From positions 44,260,074 through 44,324,073 of the forward strand of contig NW_019211456.1 of NCBI RefSeq assembly GCF_002443255.2: 64,000 nt of DNA. Direction: 5' to 3'. The stretch is from Varroa destructor (taxonomy: Eukaryota > Arthropoda > Arachnida > Mesostigmata > Varroidae). Below are positions 25,418 through 36,345 of the stretch, piece by piece; positions within the stretch are counted from its first letter, which is position 1; each line of letters begins with the position of its first letter. Both the position numbers and the translations under genes were made by a program. The notes under the pieces are model-generated. The model saw only the letters and a list, made by a program, of their open reading frames with translations, did not search any database and was not told where the DNA came from.

Positions 25418-25900
25418 CTGGAACGTAAAATGGTTAGGTTAAACTTACGTATCCAAATGAAGGTTTAGTTTTCTGGAAAATGTATGCTTTAAGAATTTCT
25501 TATATTAAATAATTTGATCAGTGCAGTAAAACGACGTTGCGAGCCAGAATCTTGATATTATTATTATTAAGAATTCTATATAAAAATTCTCTAACCGATG
25601 GTATTACATAAGTTACTTTTCACTCGTCTGCTACATAGCCCAAAGCCATCATTAAGCAGCCCGTGGCTCGATACTCCTTTTTCATTCTTATGATAGTCAT
25701 CGATTAGGTAGACGCCGAATGACACTGTTTGCAATGTACATAGTAATGTACTTGGATGTACCATACGAGCTTTATCTTGCTTGGAATTAGGCGTACGTCG
25801 TCTGCGGTGCATCGCAATCGATCGACTTTATTCTTTTCCATAAAGGCATCACAGCAATGGAAAAATTGCAGGTAAATTTTCGTCATCCCTACGTGGGGTT

Positions 25901-25922
25901 GGGACCCGACGTGGGACCCGAC
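25901..25922. repeat. Tandem 12-mer duplication, GGGACCCGACGT type
   Basis: GGGACCCGAC occurs twice in direct tandem, 12-nt period, just after a GTGGGGTTG. Confidence 0.85.
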
Positions 25923-26289
25923 TTACTTGTTAATGGACGATCGTATTATGGAATCGGTTTGCTTTTATAGTTCCGGAACAGCTGGGTCTGGTGGACCCAA
26001 GTCTGCGACCACACGGTCATAGCGTGGCCACCAATTGCAAGTGGACGGAAAGCTGCCATGCTTTTAGTAGCTTTTTTTTTTATTTTTACATATAATCCCT
26101 TGCACGTTAGCGAACCTCACATTCTGGTTCTATGGACACATTGCGACAATGGTAGCGTATCAGTTGGTTAGACACGTAGGAGGTTCCCATAACGCTCCGT
26201 ATACATATATTTCGTTTAGAGTACGCGTTGGTCGATCGTCTGTTATGATCATTCATTCGACTAAAGATAGCCGTCTTCCTTGTGTAAAG

Positions 26290-26311
26290 TATATATATAT
26301 ATATATATATA
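26290..26311. repeat. (AT)n microsatellite
   Basis: About 11 AT units. Confidence 0.96.
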
Positions 26312-26469
26312 CTTCTAGGGTTGGTTCAACGCTGCTTTGGATTTTTTTCGAGTTGAAAAGTGCCGCCCTTTATTACCTTATAGCTTATTTGACGTATTTA
26401 AAACGACGCTATGCTACCCGTTATTGTTTATCCGCAGCTGTGCATAACATCTTACCTGAATTGATACTG

Positions 26470-26539
26470 TTTTATATAGCAACCTTTATATAGGAGGGAA
26501 ATTTTTAGGAAATCTCTATAGGGAAATTTTATATAGCAA
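26470..26539. repeat. 13-bp direct repeats flanking 44 bp
   Basis: TTTTATATAGCAA at 26470-26482 recurs at 26527-26539. The interior contains two related GGGAAATTTT-type words. This could be a small duplication or a solo insertion footprint. Confidence 0.7.
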
Positions 26540-26758
26540 TCGATCAGCCAGTTATAGTAATTAAATATCAATGAATAACTGTGACATGTCGTACAAATAT
26601 GCCGCATTGTTATTGTCTCGCAGTACTGATTATTAATATAGTGAAAATATTGGCTGTTCATCATTGTGACATCTGAAACAGATGTAAAGCAGAGAAATAA
26701 AAGCAGCGGTCTTATTCAGAAGTACCATATCTATTCAATGTGCCAAGTCGAATCTACT

Positions 26759-26986
26759 TCAAGTCATGGTGTTTTTTTTCCTATTGCCTTTATAAAATCT
26801 GTCCTCAACAGGCCTTACGATACGCAAGTGCATTGTTAATCCCAGATTTGATGCGTTTACTCGAAAAACCCTGCTATTCCTCCATATGGTGCTGATAGAA
26901 CAATGGCCTCTGCGATTCTGATCCAAAGGCTTCAGTGTGACAGTAACAATTTTTTGGTGAGAACAGCCCGCAGCAGTTCCCAAGAA
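26759..26986 (-). CDS. Open frame of 75 codons, unknown
   Basis: Minus-strand frame reading FLGTAAGCSHQKIVTVTLK..., rich in Arg/Lys/Asn towards the end, closing in TGA. It opens at a TAG that could be an acceptor (ATCGCTAG), which is weak support because any stop TAG mimics one. No donor seen. Confidence 0.18.
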   Translation of the reverse strand, partial: FLGTAAGCSHQKIVTVTLKPLDQNRRGHCSISTIWRNSRVFRVNASNLGLTMHLRIVRPVEDRFYKGNRKKNTMT

Positions 26987-27312
26987 CTAGCGATGACTTG
27001 CTGTAAGGATATTGAAATTCGAAGCAATGTTTTTTTACATTGACGATACCAAATTAGATCAGATCCCAGATGATTAGTTCAACTTCTTCGCTGCATTATA
27101 ACTACCTTGACTAAATCTCAACTCCGTGTTGGGCTACACATGAATCCTTACACGTTGCTGGACCTATATGGACACGTAGGTAGGTGGGTCAATTTTTCTT
27201 GATCAAGGTAGCGAAAGTTCTGTTTTGCTCTTAATTAGACGGGCACTAATTTTCCGGTTTGAGGGTAATTGGGGCGTTAATACGTTTCTAGTCTGGGAAT
27301 ACTAGTTGTCCG

Positions 27313-27500
27313 CTATAGCTTCGCCCTCGTACGTTTCGGGAACCACTGAAGCATCATTTGACCGTTCGTGTCAGATCGTCGTTGGCCGCAAACGGTCTGA
27401 AACAATTCGTATCGCTGTTCGATGTGGGTTTCATGTCCGCTTAAAGCCTCACGTCGATTTCTACCAATAGACTCGATATTCCGCTCACGTTTTTGCACAT
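27313..27500 (-). CDS. Open frame, possible terminal exon, charged protein
   Basis: After GTATTTTATACAG on the minus strand the frame supplies two bases and 61 codons to TAG. It is strongly charged and helix-like (VQKRERNIESIGRNRREAL...) with a basic end (QWFPKRTRAKL). No donor or domain established. Confidence 0.25.
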
Positions 27501-28058
27501 CTGTATAAAATACTCTGTTCATCAACGGGTATTATCGCAGTTTATACAAATGCTACCTATTCATGACAAGAATTTTTACTGCAAGATGGTTGGCGAAATT
27601 AATCACTGCATAATTGAAAGCCTGTAAACGATAAGATAGATTAATAACAATAACGTAGCTATATTCTTGTCACATAATTTAAGAAGTCACGTGTAGCATG
27701 GTCCTGCACCGATGACAACATGCTTGTATCTCTGAAGCTAACTGGACAGTGTTGGCACCTGAGCAAGGAAAAGAACTATTATTACGATGAGTTTTTTGTA
27801 ATTAAACTTCAACTATTCCATGTCTCTCCACTGTATTCCTTTAGTTTTAGTCAAGATGGGATTGCTAGAAGAAGCGCATCACTTCTTTATTGATTAACCA
27901 AAAAGTTGAAATATTTGTTTGGATTTACGTCTATTCGTGATAAACAAAAAACGTTAATTACTTGAAATCATGAACATGTTCTCATATACGAGAATCTGTT
28001 CATAAATGATTGAAATCGAAGTAAGGTAAATTCTGAAAGACTCCTGGCTCTTTGTTGA

Positions 28059-28259
28059 TTATAAGCCGTATACTGTAAAATCCTGTACTAACAAAAAGGT
28101 TCGTTTATGTCTTGAGCTAAGAAACTGGTAAAGAGGTCTACGAAGGTTCGGATGGAAGCTGACGAAAGATCCGTCTTCCCTAAGCCTAGCTGATAGAGTT
28201 ACACGTCCGTACTCCACTGGCTTAATCTTCGGCACTGCCTCGTGCACTGATATCTGGTG
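28059..28259 (-). CDS. Open frame, possible terminal exon
   Basis: After a good minus-strand acceptor-like site (AAGTGCTTTCTAG) the frame is open for 66 codons: HQISVHEAVPKIKPVEYGRV..., then SFHPNLRRPLYQFLSSRHK, ending DFTVYGL and TAA. The G-rich first codon positions look coding. The upstream exon was not found. No family recognised. Confidence 0.28.
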   Translation of the reverse strand, partial: HQISVHEAVPKIKPVEYGRVTLSARLREDGSFVSFHPNLRRPLYQFLSSRHKRTFLLVQDFTVYGL

Positions 28260-30022
28260 CTAGAAAGCACTTCGGGAGTTCTACGTAGAGCGTTATAAAA
28301 AAAGCTTGGTCTTGTCTCCTATGTTCTTAGTGACAAGCGATTTCCATTTCAAGGAATAGGCTCGGGCCTTTCTCCTCTACTAAAACTAATGCTAAGGCTT
28401 ATAGCCACCCTGACGTTTATTAGTATGACTTTTGCCGGAATAATTTAATGACAGAAGAAGAATACTTCCAACACGTGAAGAAGTGATTTAATGATTTCTA
28501 TATTCTGCACCGCAGCATACATTGTTATATTATATTAAAATGTTACATTTGGTATATGTGTTCTTTGTCAGCGAGGTAGACGACAAAAGCGTTGTTCTTC
28601 AGAAGTCGTTCAGAAGTTTCACGCTCAATATCAATTAAAAACGAATCGAAGAACAGACTCAACAGGAAATTCCGAACGAAACCTTAGAACGTTCATTTCA
28701 TGAGGACAAAAACCATATTACATACTTGTTTTCTTTTATGAACGCCTGCAACTTTAAAATGTTGGATTTTAGCTATACAAGCGAACGATACTTTTGGCCC
28801 TACGGAGTTCATTCACGTAAACCAATTCTGCAGATACGAACAACTCAGCCTTAAGGAATGAGTAGCAGATTATTTTGTTACTGAGTGGCTCCGACAAAAT
28901 CGGTAGACAAAGAGGGTACAGAATATATTTTAACAGGACGAGATCTAACGAGATAAGTCAACTCTGAAATTCACACTTCCTTTTCTTGGTAACCAGCTAA
29001 CTTTGGCATTGTTTTAGTCCCACAACATCTGACTCCGAAGAGAAAAAGTTGGCAGCGTATATGGTGAAGATTTTGTGTCTTTTTCTAGACAGAATTACGT
29101 ATGCTACCACATAAAAAGCAAGTAGAACCAGAGCTTCTGAGCATAAACAACGAATGGCTCTGTCTGGATCTCACTAAATATAGTTTCACTGCTTTTTTTT
29201 TTTTTTTCTTTTTTAACTAGCTGGTGGCGTTGTCTTCTCTAAAGTTGAATGTGACGAAACAGTATAAATTACCTTGTCTTAGAACAGGGATTTTTCTTCC
29301 ATTACTAGTCCCTTCTGTGTTTGACACAGCCAAGAACGAACCGTGGTTGTGGCATAACATCGGCGCCGCTACCAGCATACGGCTGCTTGGCCGCCGAGAC
29401 GTACTGCCATGATGGAAGCTCCGAACGCGAACGAGACCAACGAAACACGACTACAAAAAGGAGACGGAACATATAGAAAAGTCCTACTATTGCCGGTCGG
29501 GGTGAACGGATGGAAACCGAAAAGTAAAACGAGTCTGCGAGCATCGTGCCTGCCAATCTTCCCAGTGAGAACTCTGAACGACAATAAACATGAATAGCAA
29601 CGAAAAGAGCAACGACATAGCTACCATTGCTTCCCTCTCTCACGAAATGAATAGAGATGGTTAATGCCGGATCGGTCTGAGCATAGCAGCAACATTTATG
29701 TAGCCACAAACGAATCTGGCAGCTCTGACAATCTGACGCATCGGTCGATAGAGTGCGTCGCCCGGATACTGGATAGAGCCTATGTGCGTCTAGCCGATTT
29801 TTTTTGTGTTATTCCATTATTATGTACGGAACTTGTTTTATTCCACTTGGTCGATTGATGTGTCTGTTTTAAGCTTTTACCACTCGGCTGATTCGCTGTA
29901 TTGGCGCTAGAAAGCGACATTGGATGTCGCCGGGTTTGTCAAAACAGTTTAATATTAGTGGCAAATGAGACTGGCCCCCCGACAGGAAAGCATACTGGGC
30001 ACAAACTAACATTTGACTATGC

Positions 30023-30046
30023 TTAAGAGGTACTTTAAGAGGTACT
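30023..30046. repeat. Perfect tandem duplication of TTAAGAGGTACT
   Basis: Two exact adjacent copies of a 12-mer, contiguous with no spacer. Confidence 0.95.
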
Positions 30047-30154
30047 TATAATCATTCCTGTTAGCGTTGTGCTTGGTGCTCTAGCAAAATGATTTGTCGT
30101 TCGCTTTCAAGTGCCAGGGCGCTATACAGAAAGCTTTAATCCCTTTAGCCTTGT

Positions 30155-30176
30155 TATATATATATATATATATATA
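30155..30176. repeat. (TA)n microsatellite
   Basis: About 11 TA units. Confidence 0.96.
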
Positions 30177-30783
30177 AAATGACTCAAGTCAGCTGAACTT
30201 AAAGACAAGCGGTTTGAATCAGAAGTATATAAAAGCTGTGAAATGTTGTCAATCGTCATAGATCAAATCTATAAATCTATTTAGTGATATTCCAGTGGAA
30301 GAAACCTCTACTCTTCAGCATAAAGTCTAAACGTCAAACTATGGACTAGACCGAAAATTATTGCAATTTATATATTCCGTTCTTTAAACTAGTATTTCTT
30401 CTAATGGTGTTTGCTATATAGGATAGGGCATCTTTGAGAAGGATAATGCTGACATGGGAATTGTGATTGAAACCATACCACTTCTGATAGTCCTTCGAAT
30501 TGTTTCCAACACCATACGATCTTGCTTATTTAAAATATATCCATTTATCATTCTAGCGAATATAATCATATGCGCTCTAAAGGAATAAAGCTTTCCCTAT
30601 AACTCGTAAGAATGGCCTAAAGCTCCGAATACATACCTATGTAAAAATGTGTACAATCTAAGAACTAGAATACAATCGGTCATCGGTTGTTTCTTCGTGT
30701 TTTACGTCTGGTACTGAAGTGTTAAACGTTACTTCAAAAGGCTGGCCCCCGGTGTAGCACGAAGTGTGTTTATGCCCTAGCCT

Positions 30784-30836
30784 GGAGTAGCACGTGCCGC
30801 TAAGTTTAGCATACAAACACGCTATCCACTGCGCTA
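30784..30836 (-). ncRNA. tRNA-like pol III A/B boxes, possible SINE head or tRNA relic
   Basis: On the minus strand TAGCGCAGTGG (30836-30826) matches the A-box consensus TRGCNNAGYGG exactly and is followed by the D-arm-like ATAGCG. CGTGCTACTCC (30794-30784) matches the B box GGTTCGANTCC at about 8 of 11 positions, at tRNA-like spacing. A four-pair stem, GTTT...AAAC, with a 7-nt loop sits where an anticodon arm would be. The acceptor stem does not close, so this is not an intact tRNA gene. Confidence 0.35.
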
Positions 30837-31229
30837 TTACGAGGATAGGCAATCAATAGTTATTGTCTGTATTTTTCTGTACTATTGTTTTACAAGGAGT
30901 TTGCTGTTTCCGCTACAACGCCGCTTGTTTCCGCTGTCGATTCGAAACCAAAGGCGTTACCGGCTTTGGTTCCACATCGTCCTCTTTCCGTCCACTTCCT
31001 CGAAGCATCTAACTATAACAGCACATATTTCACAGTCGTGCTTACGTAGATCCCTCCCTTTTCTCCGTTCACGTATTTCCGTTTTTTCTTTCTTCGACGC
31101 TCGAAAGGCGAATGGCCAAAAGCTGTGGCCTAGCACCAACAAAGAAACGATAACCCGCTTACCAACAGATCTTGCAGCATACCATATTATTATCTATTAT
31201 CGAACATAAACTATTTAAGCATACACTCA

Positions 31230-31257
31230 CGTTCAAACAGAGCTAACTGTTCGAACG
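31230..31257. repeat. Hairpin, 11-bp arms, one mismatch, 6-nt loop
   Basis: CGTTCAAACAG pairs with CTGTTCGAACG around AGCTAA. Confidence 0.75.
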
Positions 31258-31544
31258 ATGGTTTGCTATGCCTTCGCTTTTCAGCGTCTTACGACTCCAG
31301 TCAATGGTAATGACGTCTGAAAAAGATTAAGACAAATATATCGTTATCTAATATACTGAGTAAAAACAAGGACGTTAGGTATACCTGATAATTACTATTT
31401 GTAATGCACGTAATCGTGATAGATCTTGAGGAGGATTAGAAAGAATTACAGATACAGTGCGATGAAGTGAAGAAACGATTCAGCAAGCTCGAAGGTTCAC
31501 GAATAGTTTGAAATCGTATACGACAGGGGTAGAGAAATGTCAAT

Positions 31545-31569
31545 TCTATCTATCTATCTATCTATCTAT
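31545..31569. repeat. (TCTA)n microsatellite
   Basis: Six perfect tetranucleotide units. Confidence 0.96.
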
Positions 31570-32881
31570 AACAATGATCTTGATGAACTTATGATTTTTT
31601 TTTTCGATTGCTTCTAAAAATCGTTGACTCGGTGAAAAATAGGTCGCTTGTTTATTCTATGGCAGCAGTCTTAATGCTACCTTTTAAACTTTGAAAAATT
31701 TTCAGTCGCATCAAAGGGTTTGCGAACAAAGCGAGGGATACGCCCAATCAGCAGTCGCGATATTTAACATAAAAGAAGACTAATGCAGATGAGCGGCTTA
31801 GCGAATATAAAGGGCAGCCGTCAGACTTTTCCCTAACTAAACGATCCAATTTCTCAGTCTCGACGACGTCAAGCCCTTGATTTTCCTTTTTTCTTTTCTT
31901 CTTAGCAGCCCTCAAGATGTCGTCACCCGTCGTTGCGCTAAGAGCAGAACGGCCTGTAGGAATCATAACACCGGCAGCATCGAGTCGTCAAAGTTCTTCT
32001 TCAAATACAAGGTCGGCACGACCATACGCAATAGCTGTAATATCTGCGCATTGAGCCCACTAACCGTGATGATCAAGTTCACATCCCTATCTCCGGATGG
32101 CTGATATCCCTGTTCGACACCTTCCTATTTTTCTATTGCATTTTTCTCGTTCTTTCTTTTCCTTCAATGTTCAACTTTATTGTGGCTGTGCTGCGAAAAG
32201 TGTTTTTCGCGCAACAAATTTCTCACCAATATAAGGTCTTGCAGATACTTCTAGTTTCATACCTCCATCTTGTCTCCAGAAGGAAAGATAGATAACACAA
32301 CTTTTCTTATAGATACTGCCTGCTTACGAATGATCCCATCGGCTATTGACTAGTAGCTTGAGCGCACGTACGGTAACAACAATGCCATTCGTGAATAGGT
32401 CGCTCGTAGTGAAACCAGTAATAACGTATTTATCACTACCGGTTAATGAAAATGCAATTTAGCTTGACAGCTTATGACATTAACATGACAGAAGTTGCCA
32501 TTATACATGGGTGAAATTTTTATCGGACCAGGAATGCCCCAATGAATTGGAAACCAACTATGCTCTGTTGTCAAAATTCAGAAGTACCAACGACGATAGG
32601 TATTTCAATAGAGTGTTAAGCGCACAACAGTCACACGGTGACAGCTCAGAAGAAGTGCAATGACCGATTAAATTCAGGGTAACTTTTTATTGAATTTGGC
32701 TAATATGATCGTAAGTAAGTGAAGAGTAGTTGGTATTCTTTAAATAGACATTGGAGAAATTCACGTTTGCGCCTTAGATACGAGTATAAAACCTTCCATT
32801 TTAGCTGTCCTATGCTGAATCTATAGCGAAGGTGTCCATGGCACGTCTGCTACACGAAAACGAACTTTCATAGCTTGACGA

Positions 32882-32900
32882 ATATATATATATATATATA
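32882..32900. repeat. (TA)n microsatellite
   Basis: About nine TA units. Confidence 0.95.
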
Positions 32901-33652
32901 ACGAACGGCGTCGAAAGCCAATGATATCGTTTGCGTCCGCTGATCAAGCGTTCATGTGTATGTGAAATATAGATTGGAAAACTTTTTACTATATTATTAA
33001 AATAAAACTCTAATCATTACACAATACCAATCGTATCATTTGTTACGTTCGTGGTAATATTTGGTGCCAAAGACACCTTCAACCTATGTTAGGTACGGAG
33101 ACAAGCTCCATGACTCACAACGCCGCCATATTTACTCGTCCTCTCTGATAGAGATGTTCGCAACATAAAGACTGCTATAGGGGGTAGAGATGTAAGAGCA
33201 GACAGACCTCTGTAAAAATGTAGACATATAGGAAAATTTCGAGTAATGGAAACTGGCATCTTCAGTGGTGGCTGAAAGCAAGTTCATAGCCATTGAATAA
33301 TTGCTACTCACTCTAATCTGTAGAGGGGAGCCGATATCTCCAATAAAGACACATAGATGTTACAACCTGAGAGTATTTTGCGAATAATTTAAAGTACGTG
33401 TTTTTGATGCCGCACTTTTTAGAGCTATCGTTTATGTTTAAGAACAGTCTACTAAGAAAATCACGATCTTAGATTTTAGTATGTTCACCACAAATCACAC
33501 TAACTTGAATACCAAAAACAGCAGCTTAAATTAGGGGCACAGTGGTTATTGAGAAATAATTCCTCGATGTGATATGATGAGATGAAAAATAGTAGCTCCC
33601 GGATAAAGAGTCAATGGTGTCATAGAGATAAAAGATTTCTACCTTCGTAGAG

Positions 33653-33669
33653 AAAAAAAAAAAAAAAAA
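33653..33669. repeat. Poly-A tract, 17 nt
   Basis: Uninterrupted A-run. Could be a retroposon tail, but no body is recognised upstream. Confidence 0.97.
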
Positions 33670-34303
33670 GATACTTGTTGGTGTATACCGGTTTGTTGAA
33701 CTTGTCGATGCTGTCATCTGCTGTTTTCATTGGGGTTAGAAATGTATATATTTCAGTAATATTGCTATGTAATTAAAAATTGACCTACACAGACAACGGT
33801 CTCAAATGTGACACAGATCTAATTGTATTACAATGGTAATTTAAAAATCCAACATGTCTTTATTTCGTTAACGATGTTAATTTACAAAAGTAGCCGAGGC
33901 TGACAATTTTTTCAGATACCAAAAAGAATGATCATATGATATAGACAAAAGATCTAACGCTTCCTCTATTTATTCAGATAGCAAAGTAACTTATTGTTAT
34001 TAAGTATCTTTTTGCTAATTAATGTCTACTTTAAGATATGTTATTACTCCTATTTAGGGTGAATGTTCACTGCGGTTGATTTCATTTATTAGTTCGTAGT
34101 CTCATTCGAGCTTTATACACACAAACACTTGTCTGATAGAAATGCATCGTAAGCTATTGTATTCGGAAATTTAGTCGCCGAATTCCTAATCTCATAAAAA
34201 AAAAACACAGTTTCAGTTAAACAAGGCTACAGCAATCACAGAGTGTGTGGCAGAACTTAGTATTGTACGAAATACCGCCATTATCTGTAAACCCGGAAGA
34301 GAA

Positions 34304-34465
34304 TCACATGTCTTTGACAGTTCTAAGCGATCCGTTGAGTTCATCAAGTGTATACCCAGTAAATGTCTTAAGCACAGATGCAAGACCCCACAGGCTGTTT
34401 CGCCAGCGTTTCCAATCAGCTCCATCTGCAAGGCGGTCGCCTAACAGAGTCATAGCTGCCGTCAT
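34304..34465 (-). CDS. Short open frame, unknown
   Basis: Minus-strand frame from an ATG, 53 codons to TGA: MTAAMTLLGDRLADGADWK, then RNSLWGLASVLKTFTGY and a LDELNGSLRTVKD tail. It is clearly more protein-like than the other five frames. An open segment at 35026-34920 (YSQQAIKISNNAVLREQLDK) after TTTCTTCTGCAG on the same strand could be an upstream exon, but the donor is weak and the phase is unproven. Confidence 0.25.
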   Translation of the reverse strand: MTAAMTLLGDRLADGADWKRWRNSLWGLASVLKTFTGYTLDELNGSLRTVKDM

Positions 34466-35479
34466 GGGCTCGTTCTAATCTGCCTCACTGAGACATGTCT
34501 GTCCAGTTTTGGCCTCTCATTCTCTTGCCGACGACTACGGTTTTACTGATCAACGATTATTGTATCCCTGCGATCCTCCCTAACCTAACAGCTAGCGTTT
34601 TTTTTTGTCAACCATGGGTTACTCTCCAGTAATTGTCAGCTTACTCCCTGGCATGATATATAGAAAGGTCTAAGCTTTCCGCTAAGGGCTATTTATCGAT
34701 ACGACTGGTGAATCGAGGACCGGCTGAAGCCCTTCCAATACCTTTGACACCAACAATAAAATCCAACAAAGACACGCCAGGAAACGCTGTCCGACAATGT
34801 CTGAAGGAGTAAACTGTTAGTTTGACGGCGACCCTAATTAAAAACCAGTGAGTCTAGAGCTACGCTTATCGGCCACTTATGAATCTGCAAAAAATGCAAA
34901 ACAAATGTATCAAAAACACGTTGCAGACGACGCCCGACAATTTGCCATCTTCCAAGTTCCATGCTTTGTCCAGTTGTTCTCTCAGTACCGCATTATTGGA
35001 GATTTTTATTGCCTGCTGACTGTATGCTGCAGAAGAAATCTTCATCATATGTTTGATTAAACAAAACGATAAGCAGAAATTTTCCGCTACGATACGATGA
35101 ATTTATGTAACTGTCGCGAAAGTGCTTTAACCAATATGACGCTCGAGTGTTGCTCTATCCGCTCTCAATGCGGCTAGTGCGCGTACCAATTTATCCAGGT
35201 ACATTTTATGCTCTTTATTCTACATGTCGCTGTTGGTTTATTCTACTCCGATAATCAATCTTACGCCCTGCCCACACCTATAGAACTGCACTCCCGTACC
35301 CTAATGCTATCCTAAATGCATTAGGTTAACGCTCAAGATCCAGCACGACAGGCTACGTGGGTTCTCTTCCCTGCGAAGCCGTGACAGGCCCACAGCTCTC
35401 CCTATCGCGTAACCACTTTACGGTCATTACCTAGAAAACTCACTTCAGTAGGCGCTGCACAACAATTCGAGTCGGCTCT

Positions 35480-36345
35480 TTTCCCATGCCAGAGCTGTCC
35501 GGCTCAATCCGCCTCGACCACTTCATTCGTCGGCTTCAGCTGTCACTCTGCTTAGACAAAACCCTTTTACTTTTTCTACTCTATCCGCTTCAAACCAATT
35601 GCGTACGCGCCCTAGGCTTCATTGGATATTCATTGAAAAGGCTACCTCGAAGTATTTTTTTCGTAGCTATGCGTCTACCGTATCGAAATTACGTGACAAG
35701 CTGAGTGTGTTACCGTATGTTTCAATAACGGTTTCGATGGCTAATTGCTTATGGAACCCATGATATCCTCTCAAGCCGGTATAAACCGCTAAGTTGATGA
35801 CCTATGCCCTCTCTGCAAGCATTCACTGTTGCACCAGCAACAACTACCATCTAAGCCTCGAAGCAGTCGTATGCGCCTGCCTACTTGGGCCTAGCATCCG
35901 AGTTTCATCGAATTCGCTCTACTTAACTTTCTGAAAAGCCATCCATTTCGGTGGCCACAAGCAACTGTTTCTTCACACCAGCTTGTTCGATGCACATGCC
36001 TCGAAGGATACAACCAGCGACTTGTATCCCTACGTGAGGAAAAGTGCTTGAGTGGTGATTTTAACCAGTCTGTTTACCGACGGCTCTGCTCTGAAGGCTG
36101 TCCCGGTCATTCTCACGTCCACTGAAACAGGGCTCGATACGCTGCCCAGCGCTCGTCCTCCCTCATGGAACTGTCCTTTAGCTATCGTCCATCATGACGT
36201 AGTATTAACTCGCTCGAATCTGCCCCGCTGATATGTAGAAGAACCAGGCCTTGGCTATCCTTTGCTTGGTTCTGTTTGTGGCGATGCTGCGTTGGAATCG
36301 CCGCACTGCCTCAGGGCATCTCTCGAGTTTAGCTGCTTCCTATTT
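35480..36345 (+). pseudogene. Decayed non-LTR retrotransposon pol fragment (RT thumb, RNase H-like, C-terminal Cys/His)
   Basis: A GC-richer, C-rich stretch carries family motifs in the canonical order but in shifting frames with stops. At 35538-35588, LSLCLDKTLLLFLLYP resembles the segment after the RT active site (LxLxxxKTxxLLF). At about 35603-35635, VRALGFIGYSL resembles the vrxLGf strand. At about 35862-35900, VVCACLLGPS resembles the cLGlPss region. At 36073-36090, FTDGSA matches the RNase H start. At 36277-36335, CGDAALESPHCL with a trailing Cys resembles the Cys/His cluster of LINE ORF2 C-termini. The YxDD box itself was not found, so the 5' limit is uncertain. RNase H would place the element with I/Jockey/R1-like groups rather than RTE. 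Non-functional. Confidence 0.45.

Larger units (their letters stand above)
28260..30780. other. No confident gene
   Basis: AT-rich with a 15-T run at 29193-29207. A GC-richer patch at 29.3-29.75 kb holds frames of 60-134 codons on both strands with no consistent splicing. There are also (TA)n at 30155-30176 and a 12-bp tandem duplication at 30023-30046. Confidence 0.45.
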
